Part shown: positions 1 to 6,717 of the stretch, in pieces
How the letters are laid out: each line of letters begins with the position of its first letter
How positions within the stretch are numbered: the stretch's first letter is position 1
Assembly: GCA_013390765.1 (NCBI GenBank)
Contig: JACAST010000001.1
Coordinates: forward strand, 1 to 64,000
Reading direction: 5' to 3'
DNA length: 64,000 nt
DNA from: Marine Group I thaumarchaeote
Lineage (GTDB): Archaea > Thermoproteota > Nitrososphaeria > Nitrososphaerales > Nitrosopumilaceae
The notes under the pieces: model-generated
What the model saw: the letters and a program-made list of their open reading frames with translations, nothing else
The model's database searches: none
What the model was told of the DNA's origin: nothing
Translations under genes and position numbers: made by a program

Positions 1-191
1 CAGTCTTCTGGTATGCCAAACTCTTTTGCATAGTCAATCCATGTTACGCCGCTGGTCCTTACCGTCTGAGCAACATTCTCCTCCTTTTCCAGCAGGGCTA
101 CCTTGATGCCGTTTTTTGCAGCGGCATATGCTGCTGATGATCCTGCCGGTCCGGCTCCTACCACAATTAGATCATATTCGTGATCAGCCAA
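1..191 (-). CDS. FAD-dependent oxidoreductase, geranylgeranyl-reductase-like (3' part beyond window)
   Basis: Only the N-terminal 63 or so residues lie in the window; the gene runs off the left edge. The visible part is a Rossmann FAD-binding motif, GAGPAGSSAAY, followed by a second strand ending in LLEKEE, where an acidic residue normally binds the FAD ribose. This pattern fits the geranylgeranyl reductase family, which saturates archaeal membrane lipids, but other flavin oxidoreductases share it. A TTG at 191 is the best start because an in-frame stop lies just upstream and no ATG is available. The gene follows the small gene at 247-453 on the same strand with a 55-base gap. Confidence 0.75.
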   Translation of the reverse strand, partial: MADHEYDLIVVGAGPAGSSAAYAAAKNGIKVALLEKEENVAQTVRTSGVTWIDYAKEFGIPED

Positions 192-246
192 TTTAGTTGA
201 TGTCTTTTTGTCACTCTAATAATTTCTTAGTTTTAGTTTCAATAGA

Positions 247-453
247 TTATTTTAGTATAGGGATGTCTTTCTCATCATTTGCCCTTTCAGTATCCATGGG
301 CTCGTCATGTTCGTCATCACGATGCATAAAGCTGTAATCTTCTCCCACTTTCTTACGGCAGAACTTTTCGTGTATCTTTATCATCATCTTCAGCGTATCC
401 TCGTTTTCGTGAAATTCTCGCCTACCACACTCCTCGCAGATAAACTCAGGCAT
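247..453 (-). CDS. Small Cys-containing hypothetical protein
   Basis: This 68-residue protein starts MPEFICEECGRREF and carries a CxxC pair near residues 6-9 and a further Cys near residue 32, so it may bind one zinc ion. The C-terminal half is very acidic and rich in Asp, Glu and His. I do not recognise the family. Short zinc-knuckle proteins of this kind are common in thaumarchaea, and several others lie in this window. It sits upstream of the FAD oxidoreductase on the same strand. Confidence 0.6.
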   Translation of the reverse strand: MPEFICEECGRREFHENEDTLKMMIKIHEKFCRKKVGEDYSFMHRDDEHDEPMDTERANDEKDIPILK

Positions 454-507
454 GCAGTTCAGCTAATTTCTAATGTATTTATTTTATCCCTATTGACTAG
501 GTAAAAC

Positions 508-630
508 ATGGCAGAATTTGATTTTGCTGCATTTGGAGTATGGTCTGCCATCACAGCAGTAGTAATAGTAATCACTGGTATAGTCTACAGGTCATACCAG
601 AGAAAACAAAATGAGACATCTTCATCTTGA
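508..630 (+). CDS. Micro membrane protein, 40 residues
   Basis: An ATG-initiated reading frame encodes 40 residues with one hydrophobic helix at about residues 9-27 (rich in Val, Ile, Ala), followed by a basic stretch YRSYQRKQ and a Ser-rich end. That is the pattern of a single-pass membrane protein with a cytosolic C terminus. Its last 20 bases overlap the start of the next gene at 611, which suggests translational coupling. The function is unknown. Confidence 0.5.
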   Translation: MAEFDFAAFGVWSAITAVVIVITGIVYRSYQRKQNETSSS

Positions 631-1186
631 GAAAAAGGGCATTCGCGGATTATCAATTGCTGAGAGTTTCTCACAGACTTCCAAAAAGTCAGTCCTATCT
701 GGCATCGTGATCTCAACAGATTTAGTTATTGATGGCTTTGTTTTTGGTCACTCTACTGTAGGAGGAGATGATGCAACTGACGCTATATTAGCCATGCATG
801 AAAAACTTGACAGACCCGATGTTAGTTTTTTGCTGATATCTGGAATCGTAATTTCATTATACAACATAGTTGATGTGAAAAGGATCTCGGAAAAAACAGA
901 GCTGCCAGTAATTGGTGTTACATATGAGGAATCGCCAGGTATTGAAGAGGCAATCAAGCATCATTTTCCCGAATCCTACGAATCAAAACTCGCCGAATAT
1001 TCTAAACTAGGGACACGTAAAAAAATTACCCTTCACACATCATACAATTTGTACATACGAAATGAGGGTTGCACTGTGTTAGAAGCAACACAGCTACTTG
1101 ATAAGATTACGTTGCAGGGATCCATACCTGAACCTCTAAGAATTGCACAACTATTAGCAAATACACTTTTGAACGCTAAATTCTAA
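611..1186 (+). CDS. DUF99 / UPF0215 family protein
   Basis: The 191-residue product matches the archaeal DUF99 (UPF0215) family in length and layout. It has the N-terminal KKGIRGLSIAES segment, a core VLSGIVISTDLVIDGF with Asp residues, and LISGIVISLYNIVDV. The family has been described as an RNase-H-like endonuclease family (Endo_dU in Pfam, as I recall), so a DNA-repair role is possible, but this is family knowledge rather than something the sequence proves. The start overlaps the upstream microprotein gene. Confidence 0.85.
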   Translation: MRHLHLEKKGIRGLSIAESFSQTSKKSVLSGIVISTDLVIDGFVFGHSTVGGDDATDAILAMHEKLDRPDVSFLLISGIVISLYNIVDVKRISEKTELPVIGVTYEESPGIEEAIKHHFPESYESKLAEYSKLGTRKKITLHTSYNLYIRNEGCTVLEATQLLDKITLQGSIPEPLRIAQLLANTLLNAKF

Positions 1187-1361
1187 CTCTGCTTCTTGCA
1201 CGGGTTCTTAGCTTCATTTTACAACAGGGACATCTGCTTTCAGGTGTAAGAAAATATGCAGCACAAAGAGTGCATCTTTTATGTCCAGTCGCATATTTTG
1301 GCTGCTTTGTAGGAACTTTTACCCTAAATTGGTCACAAATTCCCCTGCAGGTAACTCCCAT
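1176..1361 (-). CDS. Small zinc-ribbon-like protein
   Basis: This 61-residue basic protein has three Cys groups: CRGIC near residues 5-9, CTLC near residues 31-34 and CPCC near residues 45-48. The middle and last groups would make one four-Cys zinc ribbon. The C terminus is a run of Arg and Lys (KLRTRARSRVRI) suited to nucleic-acid binding. Its 3' end overlaps the convergent DUF99 gene by 11 bases. The exact role is unknown. Confidence 0.75.
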   Translation of the reverse strand: MGVTCRGICDQFRVKVPTKQPKYATGHKRCTLCAAYFLTPESRCPCCKMKLRTRARSRVRI

Positions 1362-1404
1362 TGTAGTTAATTATTTTTTGGCTTTTAATATCTTTACAAT
1401 AAAA

Positions 1405-2280
1405 TCAGTCTTCAGACAATTTTTTTATGTATGCTAAAATTCCCGTATAATCAATTTCGCCAAACCCAGCGTCTATCGCGTCCCTGTAAATTTCATTTGC
1501 ACGCTCAGCCATTGGGAGCACAGCGCCAAAGTCCTTTGCAGCCTCTGTGATTATACCCAAATCTTTTTGCAGATTTTTTAGCGTAAATGTAGGCTCGAAT
1601 TCATCCCTTATCATCTTGTGCGCCTTGTTTTCGCTCATGCCTGTCTTGAAATATGTCGAGTTTAGCACCTCTAGGAACTTCTCTGGGTCAAATCCAGCCT
1701 TCTTTGTCAGGGTAATTCCCTCAGCCAATGCTAGTGCCAAAAGTGAGATTTGAAGGTTCATTGCAATTTTAATGCTATGTGCACTGCCACTTTTGCCAAG
1801 GAAAAATGTCTTGTTGGCAATTACATCAAACACCTCTTTGTTTGCCTCAAAAACATCCTTGTTACCAGATGCCATTAGCACAAGCTGTCCATGAATAGCC
1901 ACATTTGGTCCGCCCATTACTGGAATCTCAAGCGAGTTTATTCCCTCCTCACCGAGCCTTTTTGAATTTTGGATTGCATCGTTGGGGTTTATTGTGGACA
2001 TCTCTACAACCGTCAAGTCTTCGTGCTTTCCGGCAACTATTCCATTCTGACCAAACAGGATTTGCCCAACAGCATCAGCATCCTTAACGCATGTGATAAT
2101 CAAGTCGGATGATTCAGCCACATGTTTTGGCGTATCAGATATAATGCCTCCATTCTGCTCAAGGTTTTTTGTCTTTGATTTTGTTCTGTTATACACCGTA
2201 AGAGAAAATCCAGATTCCAGTAGATGAAGTCCAACAGCCTCACCCAGCATCCCAGTTCCAACTAAACCAATTTTTACCAT
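1405..2280 (-). CDS. Beta-hydroxyacid dehydrogenase family NAD(P)-dependent oxidoreductase
   Basis: The protein starts MVKIGLVGTGMLGEAV, a Rossmann dinucleotide site (GxGxxG) at the very N terminus, and has the GGPNVAIHGQL substrate loop and the KIAMNL segment with the catalytic Lys. These identify the 3-hydroxyisobutyrate dehydrogenase / glyoxylate reductase group. About 291 residues is the normal family length. I chose ATG at 2280 because an upstream extension to 2406 adds 42 residues with no family resemblance. The substrate cannot be told from sequence; a semialdehyde reduction is possible. It is divergent from the small gene at 2408. Confidence 0.9.
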   Translation of the reverse strand: MVKIGLVGTGMLGEAVGLHLLESGFSLTVYNRTKSKTKNLEQNGGIISDTPKHVAESSDLIITCVKDADAVGQILFGQNGIVAGKHEDLTVVEMSTINPNDAIQNSKRLGEEGINSLEIPVMGGPNVAIHGQLVLMASGNKDVFEANKEVFDVIANKTFFLGKSGSAHSIKIAMNLQISLLALALAEGITLTKKAGFDPEKFLEVLNSTYFKTGMSENKAHKMIRDEFEPTFTLKNLQKDLGIITEAAKDFGAVLPMAERANEIYRDAIDAGFGEIDYTGILAYIKKLSED

Positions 2281-2407
2281 CCAAGTAACAAAGGGAATGG
2301 AAATTATGTATGTTATCTTGCCAGTGATTGATCGATATTCTATTTTACAACGAGATAAAATTCTGCAGATTTGACGAATTCTTAACAGAGTAATCAAATA
2401 TTGCATT

Positions 2408-2569
2408 ATGGGAGAAATACGAGATGTATTACTAAGATCATTAAAGGATCATCCAGAGGTACTCAAAAAATTAGAAATGGAAGAATCTGATGATAAGACA
2501 AAAGCCTTGCTAAAAATGATCCTTAAAGAAATTCAGGATGATCCTGAATATTCTGGCATTAACCACTAG
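2408..2569 (+). CDS. Small acidic helical protein, 53 residues
   Basis: An ATG frame encodes MGEIRDVLLRSLKDHPE followed by two predicted amphipathic helices rich in Lys, Glu and Leu, ending DDPEYSGINH. There are no Cys residues or membrane segments. It is divergent from the dehydrogenase gene. The regular heptad-like spacing of Leu and Ile suggests a small helical bundle or partner-binding protein. No family recognised. Confidence 0.55.
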   Translation: MGEIRDVLLRSLKDHPEVLKKLEMEESDDKTKALLKMILKEIQDDPEYSGINH

Positions 2570-2623
2570 CATCAAATCTTCTTAATAGGATTATAATGCC
2601 GGTTATCACAAAGCGATTTGAAT

Positions 2624-3010
2624 ATGGCTGGGTCAGAATCATTTGGTGTTGAGTCTGGTTTTGGGGAACAAGTTTTAGACTGGATGAACAACCAGGCAAA
2701 GAAAAACAAATTAAAGTTTGAGGCGAGAGCATACAGCTATGAAATAACAACCAAAAATTTTGGCACTTTTGAAATGTTCTCATGGATAGGGGATGTCAAA
2801 GCTGCTAGAAGCCTAATCACAAAGGCTAGCAAGCGTTTCAAAATCAGAGTAATTGAGGGAGGTTATAGAACCAAAGAAAAATTGCTTAAAACAAAAAAAA
2901 CAGATTTTGCCATGGTTAGAAAGGGCGAGAGAGTGATAGGTCATCTGGAATTTTCTTCATCACTATTTGGTGATACAAGGTGGAAGCTGGAAACCGAAGA
3001 GAGAAAATGA
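2624..3010 (+). CDS. Hypothetical protein, about 128 residues
   Basis: The product is mixed alpha/beta and basic, with no signal peptide or membrane segment. It contains segments such as EARAYSYEITTKNFG and GYRTKEKLLKTKK. I chose ATG at 2624; a TTG two codons upstream at 2618 is also possible. An AT-rich stretch CTTAATAGGATTATAAT lies 20-45 bases upstream and could be the promoter. I do not recognise the family. The gene stands alone between two intergenic gaps. Confidence 0.6.
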   Translation: MAGSESFGVESGFGEQVLDWMNNQAKKNKLKFEARAYSYEITTKNFGTFEMFSWIGDVKAARSLITKASKRFKIRVIEGGYRTKEKLLKTKKTDFAMVRKGERVIGHLEFSSSLFGDTRWKLETEERK

Positions 3011-3320
3011 AGTTTTTCATAGATCGATATCAAGTTTTACTATAATTTTTTGATCAGCAAGTTTGCCAATAATTTTGGTAAGTACGAAACTCGGACGTTG
3101 AACTAATAAGCAATAACACCATACAGATAGCACAAATCAAAGAAAAACCACATTTTGGGGAGCATCGTGGACTTTTCTCTGATCTGTGTCTAGCTTCACA
3201 TAGATCCAGCTAATAGTTAAATACGATCATTTTTTGCGATCGCGCCTAATCTTTGAGTCTTTTTTGCTTTATAAGATAAATTATATGATTTATACATAGG
3301 ATTTTTTGAGGAATCACAAT
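3011..3320. other. Long intergenic region before cold-shock gene
   Basis: About 310 bases without a convincing gene. Near 3180-3206 there is an imperfect inverted repeat (GATCTGTG against CACATAGATC) that could fold as a hairpin. The last 60 bases contain a very AT-rich run (TTTATAAGATAAATTATATG near 3269-3288) that fits a TATA element for the cold-shock gene. I see no tRNA-like structure. A small RNA cannot be excluded. Confidence 0.4.
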
Positions 3321-3515
3321 ATGGAAAATGGCACCGTAAAATGGTTTAACCAAACAAAAGGATTTGGTTTCATCGAACGAGAAGGCGAGGCGAAAGACCT
3401 CTTTGTCCACAAGACTGAGGTTGAGGGTACTATCCGCGATGGAGACAAAGTCGAGTTTGAACTTGGTGAAACTGAAAAAGGCCCAAATGCAGTAAAAGTA
3501 AAACGAGTAGAGTAA
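3321..3515 (+). CDS. cspA: Cold-shock domain protein (CspA family)
   Basis: The 64-residue protein is a single cold-shock domain. It starts [19 protein letters not shown], which contains the RNP1 motif KGFGFIE, and has the RNP2-like DLFVHKTE segment. Such proteins bind single-stranded nucleic acid and act as RNA chaperones. ATG at 3321 is the right start: it begins the conserved domain and has a GAGG Shine-Dalgarno-like sequence just upstream; the five-codon extension upstream adds nothing. Cold-shock proteins are mainly bacterial, and presence in thaumarchaea is usually read as old transfer. Confidence 0.95.
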   Translation: MENGTVKWFNQTKGFGFIEREGEAKDLFVHKTEVEGTIRDGDKVEFELGETEKGPNAVKVKRVE

Positions 3516-3547
3516 GATTAGTAATTTTAGATTAATTTTCTTAATTT

Positions 3548-3931
3548 CTATAAAGTAACTAGCTTTACAGTATCCATCCTTTTATTTTTTTGAAAGTCCC
3601 TAGTGATACTAATGACAGAATCTGCATCACCTTTTAGCATAAACAGCTCCATGCATTTTTCACCCTCTATCTTACTATGCAAATGGGTAGTAATCAGATC
3701 CTCAAAACTGTGCTTTATTCCATTCACCTGCTCATCATATTCATCGTTGTGAACTACAAGTAAGATTGCATTGATGTTTCCAGAAAGATTCTCGTTTTGT
3801 TTTTCTTCTGCAACAAAGCTTCTGATGCCAGCCCTGATGGCATCCGACCTTCCGGAGAATCCCATCGACTTTTGGAGGTTGTCAATCTCCTTGAGAATTT
3901 CCTCAGTGAGGGAGATAGATACGATTGGCAT
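3548..3931 (-). CDS. NikR-like ribbon-helix-helix metal regulator
   Basis: The N-terminal 45 residues form a ribbon-helix-helix DNA-binding domain (MPIVSISLTEEILKEID, then GRSDAIRAGIRSF). The C-terminal part is an ACT-like metal-sensing domain as in NikR, ending CMELFMLKGD. Gapless comparison with remembered NikR sequences places His74, His85 and Cys93 on three of the four nickel ligands, while the fourth (His89 in E. coli) falls on Lys87; an extra His lies at 83. It is divergent from a metal ABC transporter, so it probably represses that operon in response to metal. The metal may not be nickel. Confidence 0.88.
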   Translation of the reverse strand: MPIVSISLTEEILKEIDNLQKSMGFSGRSDAIRAGIRSFVAEEKQNENLSGNINAILLVVHNDEYDEQVNGIKHSFEDLITTHLHSKIEGEKCMELFMLKGDADSVISITRDFQKNKRMDTVKLVTL

Positions 3932-4021
3932 GACTGGATTGTTATTAAGAAATATAAAAATTTTAACTAAATGTTATTAACTTTTTATATGTTTATTAAT
4001 AATTCAGGCGTGGATTTTACC
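3932..4021. promoter_or_regulatory. Divergent promoter/operator between NikR-like gene and metal transporter
   Basis: The 90-base gap holds two TATA-like boxes: AATATAAAAA (read TTTTTATATT on the minus strand) around 3951-3960 for the regulator, and CTTTTTATATG around 3981-3991 for the transporter. Both are about 25-35 bases from the chosen start codons. A perfect 10-bp palindrome TTATTAATAA lies at 3993-4002, and GTTATTAA occurs twice more (near 3951 and 3973). These repeats are reasonable operator candidates for the ribbon-helix-helix regulator. The operator role is inference. Confidence 0.5.
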
Positions 4022-4735
4022 ATGATAGTAGACATTCAAAAGCTGTCTGTTGATTATTCTGGAATCAAGGTATTAGATGACATAAGCTTCGGAATTGCAG
4101 AAGGTGACTTTTTGGGAATTATCGGACCGAACGGAGCAGGAAAATCTACGCTGTTTCATTGCATGCTTGGGTTGCGCACACAGTATGATGGAACAATCAA
4201 GTTCTTTGGCCAGGATATACGAGACTCCAGAAAATACCTATCACAGGTAGGATTTGTGCCACAAAAACCAGTGGTGGACAGAAATTTTCCGGCAACAATT
4301 AGAGAGGTTTTATCCATGAGCCAAAACTCTAGCGATTCAAAAAAAGTAGATGAAGCACTGCAAAAGGTCTGGATGCATGAGCTGGCTGACAGAAGAATTG
4401 GAGACTTGTCAGTTGGACAACAACAACGTGTCTTTATTGCAAAGGCACTGGTCAACTCGCCAAAAATTCTAGTTTTGGATGAGCCAGTTACCGGAATTGA
4501 TCAATACAATCAGGATCTATTCTTTCAGATTTTAGGCGAGCTAAACACCAAGGAAAAAATTTCAATAATATGGGCATCACATGATCTGGACGCAGTGGAA
4601 AGGCTTGCCAGCAAGGTAGCCTGCCTTAACAAGACACTTTTCTTCCATGGCATTTCCAAGGAATTCTTTTCAGATGATGAGATGCTCAAGAAATATTCAG
4701 AGACTTCTATGCAGATGCATATGCATCACCATTGA
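4022..4735 (+). CDS. Metal ABC transporter ATP-binding protein (ZnuC/MntA type)
   Basis: A 237-residue ABC ATPase with Walker A GPNGAGKST, Q-loop FVPQ, signature LSVGQQQR, Walker B ILVLDEP and switch His in ASHD. The ABC-3 type permease follows directly, so the pair should import zinc, manganese or a similar metal. The C terminus ends in a Met/His-rich tail (MQMHMHHH), likely metal-binding. I chose ATG at 4022 because it fits the TATA box; an in-frame ATG at 3971 would run through the promoter. No substrate-binding protein gene is beside it. Confidence 0.93.
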   Translation: MIVDIQKLSVDYSGIKVLDDISFGIAEGDFLGIIGPNGAGKSTLFHCMLGLRTQYDGTIKFFGQDIRDSRKYLSQVGFVPQKPVVDRNFPATIREVLSMSQNSSDSKKVDEALQKVWMHELADRRIGDLSVGQQQRVFIAKALVNSPKILVLDEPVTGIDQYNQDLFFQILGELNTKEKISIIWASHDLDAVERLASKVACLNKTLFFHGISKEFFSDDEMLKKYSETSMQMHMHHH

Positions 4736-4741
4736 TGTACA

Positions 4742-5581
4742 ATGACTTTTGAAGCCGTATCATACGAGTCTATCCCGCATGCGCTGATATCTGGAATTGC
4801 CATTTCCCTGCTTTGCAGTGTCGTAGGGCTGTTTCTGGTTTTGAGAAAGTTTTCCCTGTTTGGGGATGCCCTGGCACACTCTGCATTTGGGGGCGTGGCA
4901 TTTGGTCTTTTCATTGGAATTTACCCATTATGGATTGCATGTGCAGTAGCCATACTTAGCGCACTGGGACTCAGTAAAATCCGCCAAAAATTTGATATTT
5001 CAGGCGATGCAATAGTTGCAATCTTACTGTCAACCGGACTGGGTGCCGGAGTAATATTGGTCAGTTTAACGGAGGATTTTGAATTTCATGACATTGAGGA
5101 ATTCTTGTTTGGTTCAGCGATAGTTGATACTCAAAATGTTGTTACAATACTTGCACTGGCTGGCGCAATCCTAACCATTCTTTTCTTTACATACAAGAAA
5201 ATACTATACTCTACATTTTCTGAAGAGCAGGCCAAAGCCTCTGGAATTCCCGTGGAAAAGATGAGTTATCTCCTAATCACCATGGCTGGCGTCACCGTTG
5301 TCATATCGATGCAGCTGGTCGGAGTGCTCCTAATTTCCGCATTATTTGTACTCCCCAACGTTTCGGCCATGCTTTACGCACGCTCCTTCAAGCAGACAGT
5401 GATTCTCTCAATGTTGTTTGCCGTATCCGCTACTGTTTCAGGCATAATCATGTCATATCAATTTGAAATTGCACAAGCTGGATGCATCGTACTGGTTGCC
5501 GCTGCAATCTTTGTTGGCTCGCTTGTTGCAAAGGGTTCTGGGCTGGTGAAGACGGCTGGGATATTGGCAAAACGTGCCTAG
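4742..5581 (+). CDS. Metal ABC transporter permease (ABC-3 family, ZnuB/MntB type)
   Basis: A 279-residue membrane protein with eight or nine hydrophobic helices. It has the family features of ABC-3 permeases: SLLCSVVGLFLVLRKFSLFGDALAHSAFGG near the N terminus and QLVGVLLISALFVLPNVSA in the second half. It forms the channel for the ATPase encoded just upstream (six bases apart). The stop codon lies in a 10-bp sequence, CGTGCCTAGA at 5573-5582, that recurs at the end of the next gene. Confidence 0.93.
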   Translation: MTFEAVSYESIPHALISGIAISLLCSVVGLFLVLRKFSLFGDALAHSAFGGVAFGLFIGIYPLWIACAVAILSALGLSKIRQKFDISGDAIVAILLSTGLGAGVILVSLTEDFEFHDIEEFLFGSAIVDTQNVVTILALAGAILTILFFTYKKILYSTFSEEQAKASGIPVEKMSYLLITMAGVTVVISMQLVGVLLISALFVLPNVSAMLYARSFKQTVILSMLFAVSATVSGIIMSYQFEIAQAGCIVLVAAAIFVGSLVAKGSGLVKTAGILAKRA

Positions 5582-5582
5582 A
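5573..5582 (+). repeat. 10-bp direct repeat, left copy
   Basis: CGTGCCTAGA covers the last codons and stop of the permease gene. An identical copy lies at 6657-6666, over the stop codon of the HNH gene. The two copies bracket a segment of about 1.08 kb that carries only the HNH gene, as a target-site duplication would. A chance match of this length at both ends is unlikely but possible. Confidence 0.5.
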
Positions 5583-5612
5583 TCAAGCTCATATTCCATG
5601 AAGACATAATCT

Positions 5613-6665
5613 GTGATATTGGTAAGATGTTCCATTAAGAATTGTAAAAATAATGTCAAATATACCACTGAGATGCTTTGCAATGTTCACTATTTGCAAA
5701 AATGGAAAAAGGAACGCCGTAACCCTCAACCTTTGAAAGTTCCAAGAAACCCTTATCGACCCAGATTATTGCACTGCTCTATTAAGAATTGTAAAAATAA
5801 TGTCTATGCGACAGGACTTTGCAAAAATCACTATATGCAAAAATGGAGAAAGGCTAATCCAAAACTAGCTAAAATTAACGCAGCAAAGTCTTACCGAAAA
5901 AATAAGAAAAAAATACTTGCGAAAGATAAAGTGTATAGAACAAAAAATCGTAAAAAAAGAAATAAGCAAAAAAGAGAGCATTATGTTAACAATCGAGAAA
6001 GATTAGTAAAAGAAAAACGTGAACGCTATCATTCAGATCCAGAAAAATATACTGCAATGCAAAGAAAGTCGACCAAGAAACACAGAACAAAGATCTTGCT
6101 AAAAAGAAGGGAAGAATTTGCAGGTTTCAGGCTTGATGTTTTAACGTATTATTCAAAGGGAACTCCCAAATGCAAAAACTGTGGAATAACTGAGTACGCT
6201 TTTCTTCAAATTGATCATATCTATGGGCGTAAGGCAATGGGTCATAAAACAAAAAACACAATATCGGTTTATCGAGAATTGCATAAAAAACATCCAGAAG
6301 GCTTCCAAGTTTTATGTGGTAACTGTAATCTTATGAAAGAAATTAGAAGGCATAAAACCCACTCAAAACATCCTAATGCAATAAAATCTCGTTATTACAA
6401 AAAATTAGATAAAAAACAGGTGCTGGAACATTACTCTAACGGCGAGTTAAAATGTGTCTGTTGTGGTTTTGCAGAAATTGATGGTTTGACTATTGACCAT
6501 ATTGAAGGAAGGAAAAAAATGGGACATGACAAAACAATCCATGCCACAAAAATTTATGCTTGGATAAAGAGAAATAATTTTCCAAAAGGATTTCAAACCT
6601 TATGTATGAATTGTAATCACGCAAAAGGCAGACTTGGCAAATGCCCACATCAAAATCGTGCCTAG
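5613..6665 (+). CDS. Tandem HNH nuclease-like protein with duplicated zinc knuckles
   Basis: The 350-residue, strongly Lys-rich protein is built from two duplications. Residues about 5-35 and 54-85 are zinc knuckles with a shared CSIKNCKNNV core and an LCxxHYxQKW end. A basic linker follows. Residues about 188-240 and 270-340 are two HNH modules, each with a CxxC pair, a (Q/T)IDHIxGRKxMGH core and a final LCxNCN. Such proteins are typical of phage and homing-endonuclease families. GTG at 5613 is the only reasonable start, with TTG at 5619 as the alternative. A 10-bp direct repeat surrounds the gene. It probably nicks or cuts DNA and may be selfish. Confidence 0.88.
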   Translation: MILVRCSIKNCKNNVKYTTEMLCNVHYLQKWKKERRNPQPLKVPRNPYRPRLLHCSIKNCKNNVYATGLCKNHYMQKWRKANPKLAKINAAKSYRKNKKKILAKDKVYRTKNRKKRNKQKREHYVNNRERLVKEKRERYHSDPEKYTAMQRKSTKKHRTKILLKRREEFAGFRLDVLTYYSKGTPKCKNCGITEYAFLQIDHIYGRKAMGHKTKNTISVYRELHKKHPEGFQVLCGNCNLMKEIRRHKTHSKHPNAIKSRYYKKLDKKQVLEHYSNGELKCVCCGFAEIDGLTIDHIEGRKKMGHDKTIHATKIYAWIKRNNFPKGFQTLCMNCNHAKGRLGKCPHQNRA

Positions 6666-6666
6666 A
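6657..6666 (+). repeat. 10-bp direct repeat, right copy
   Basis: CGTGCCTAGA again, overlapping the stop codon of the HNH gene and matching 5573-5582 exactly. Both genes therefore end with the codons for Arg-Ala and TAG. This is what one expects if the HNH segment entered by duplicating its target. Confidence 0.5.
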
Positions 6667-6717
6667 AACCAGTACAGCGATCAAACTTATCTGAAAGTAG
6701 ATTGATCACAGATCTAC

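Noticed and set aside
2281-2406. 42-residue N-terminal extension of the dehydrogenase
   Set aside because: The Rossmann motif starts exactly at the ATG at 2280; the extension has no family resemblance and overlaps the promoter gap.
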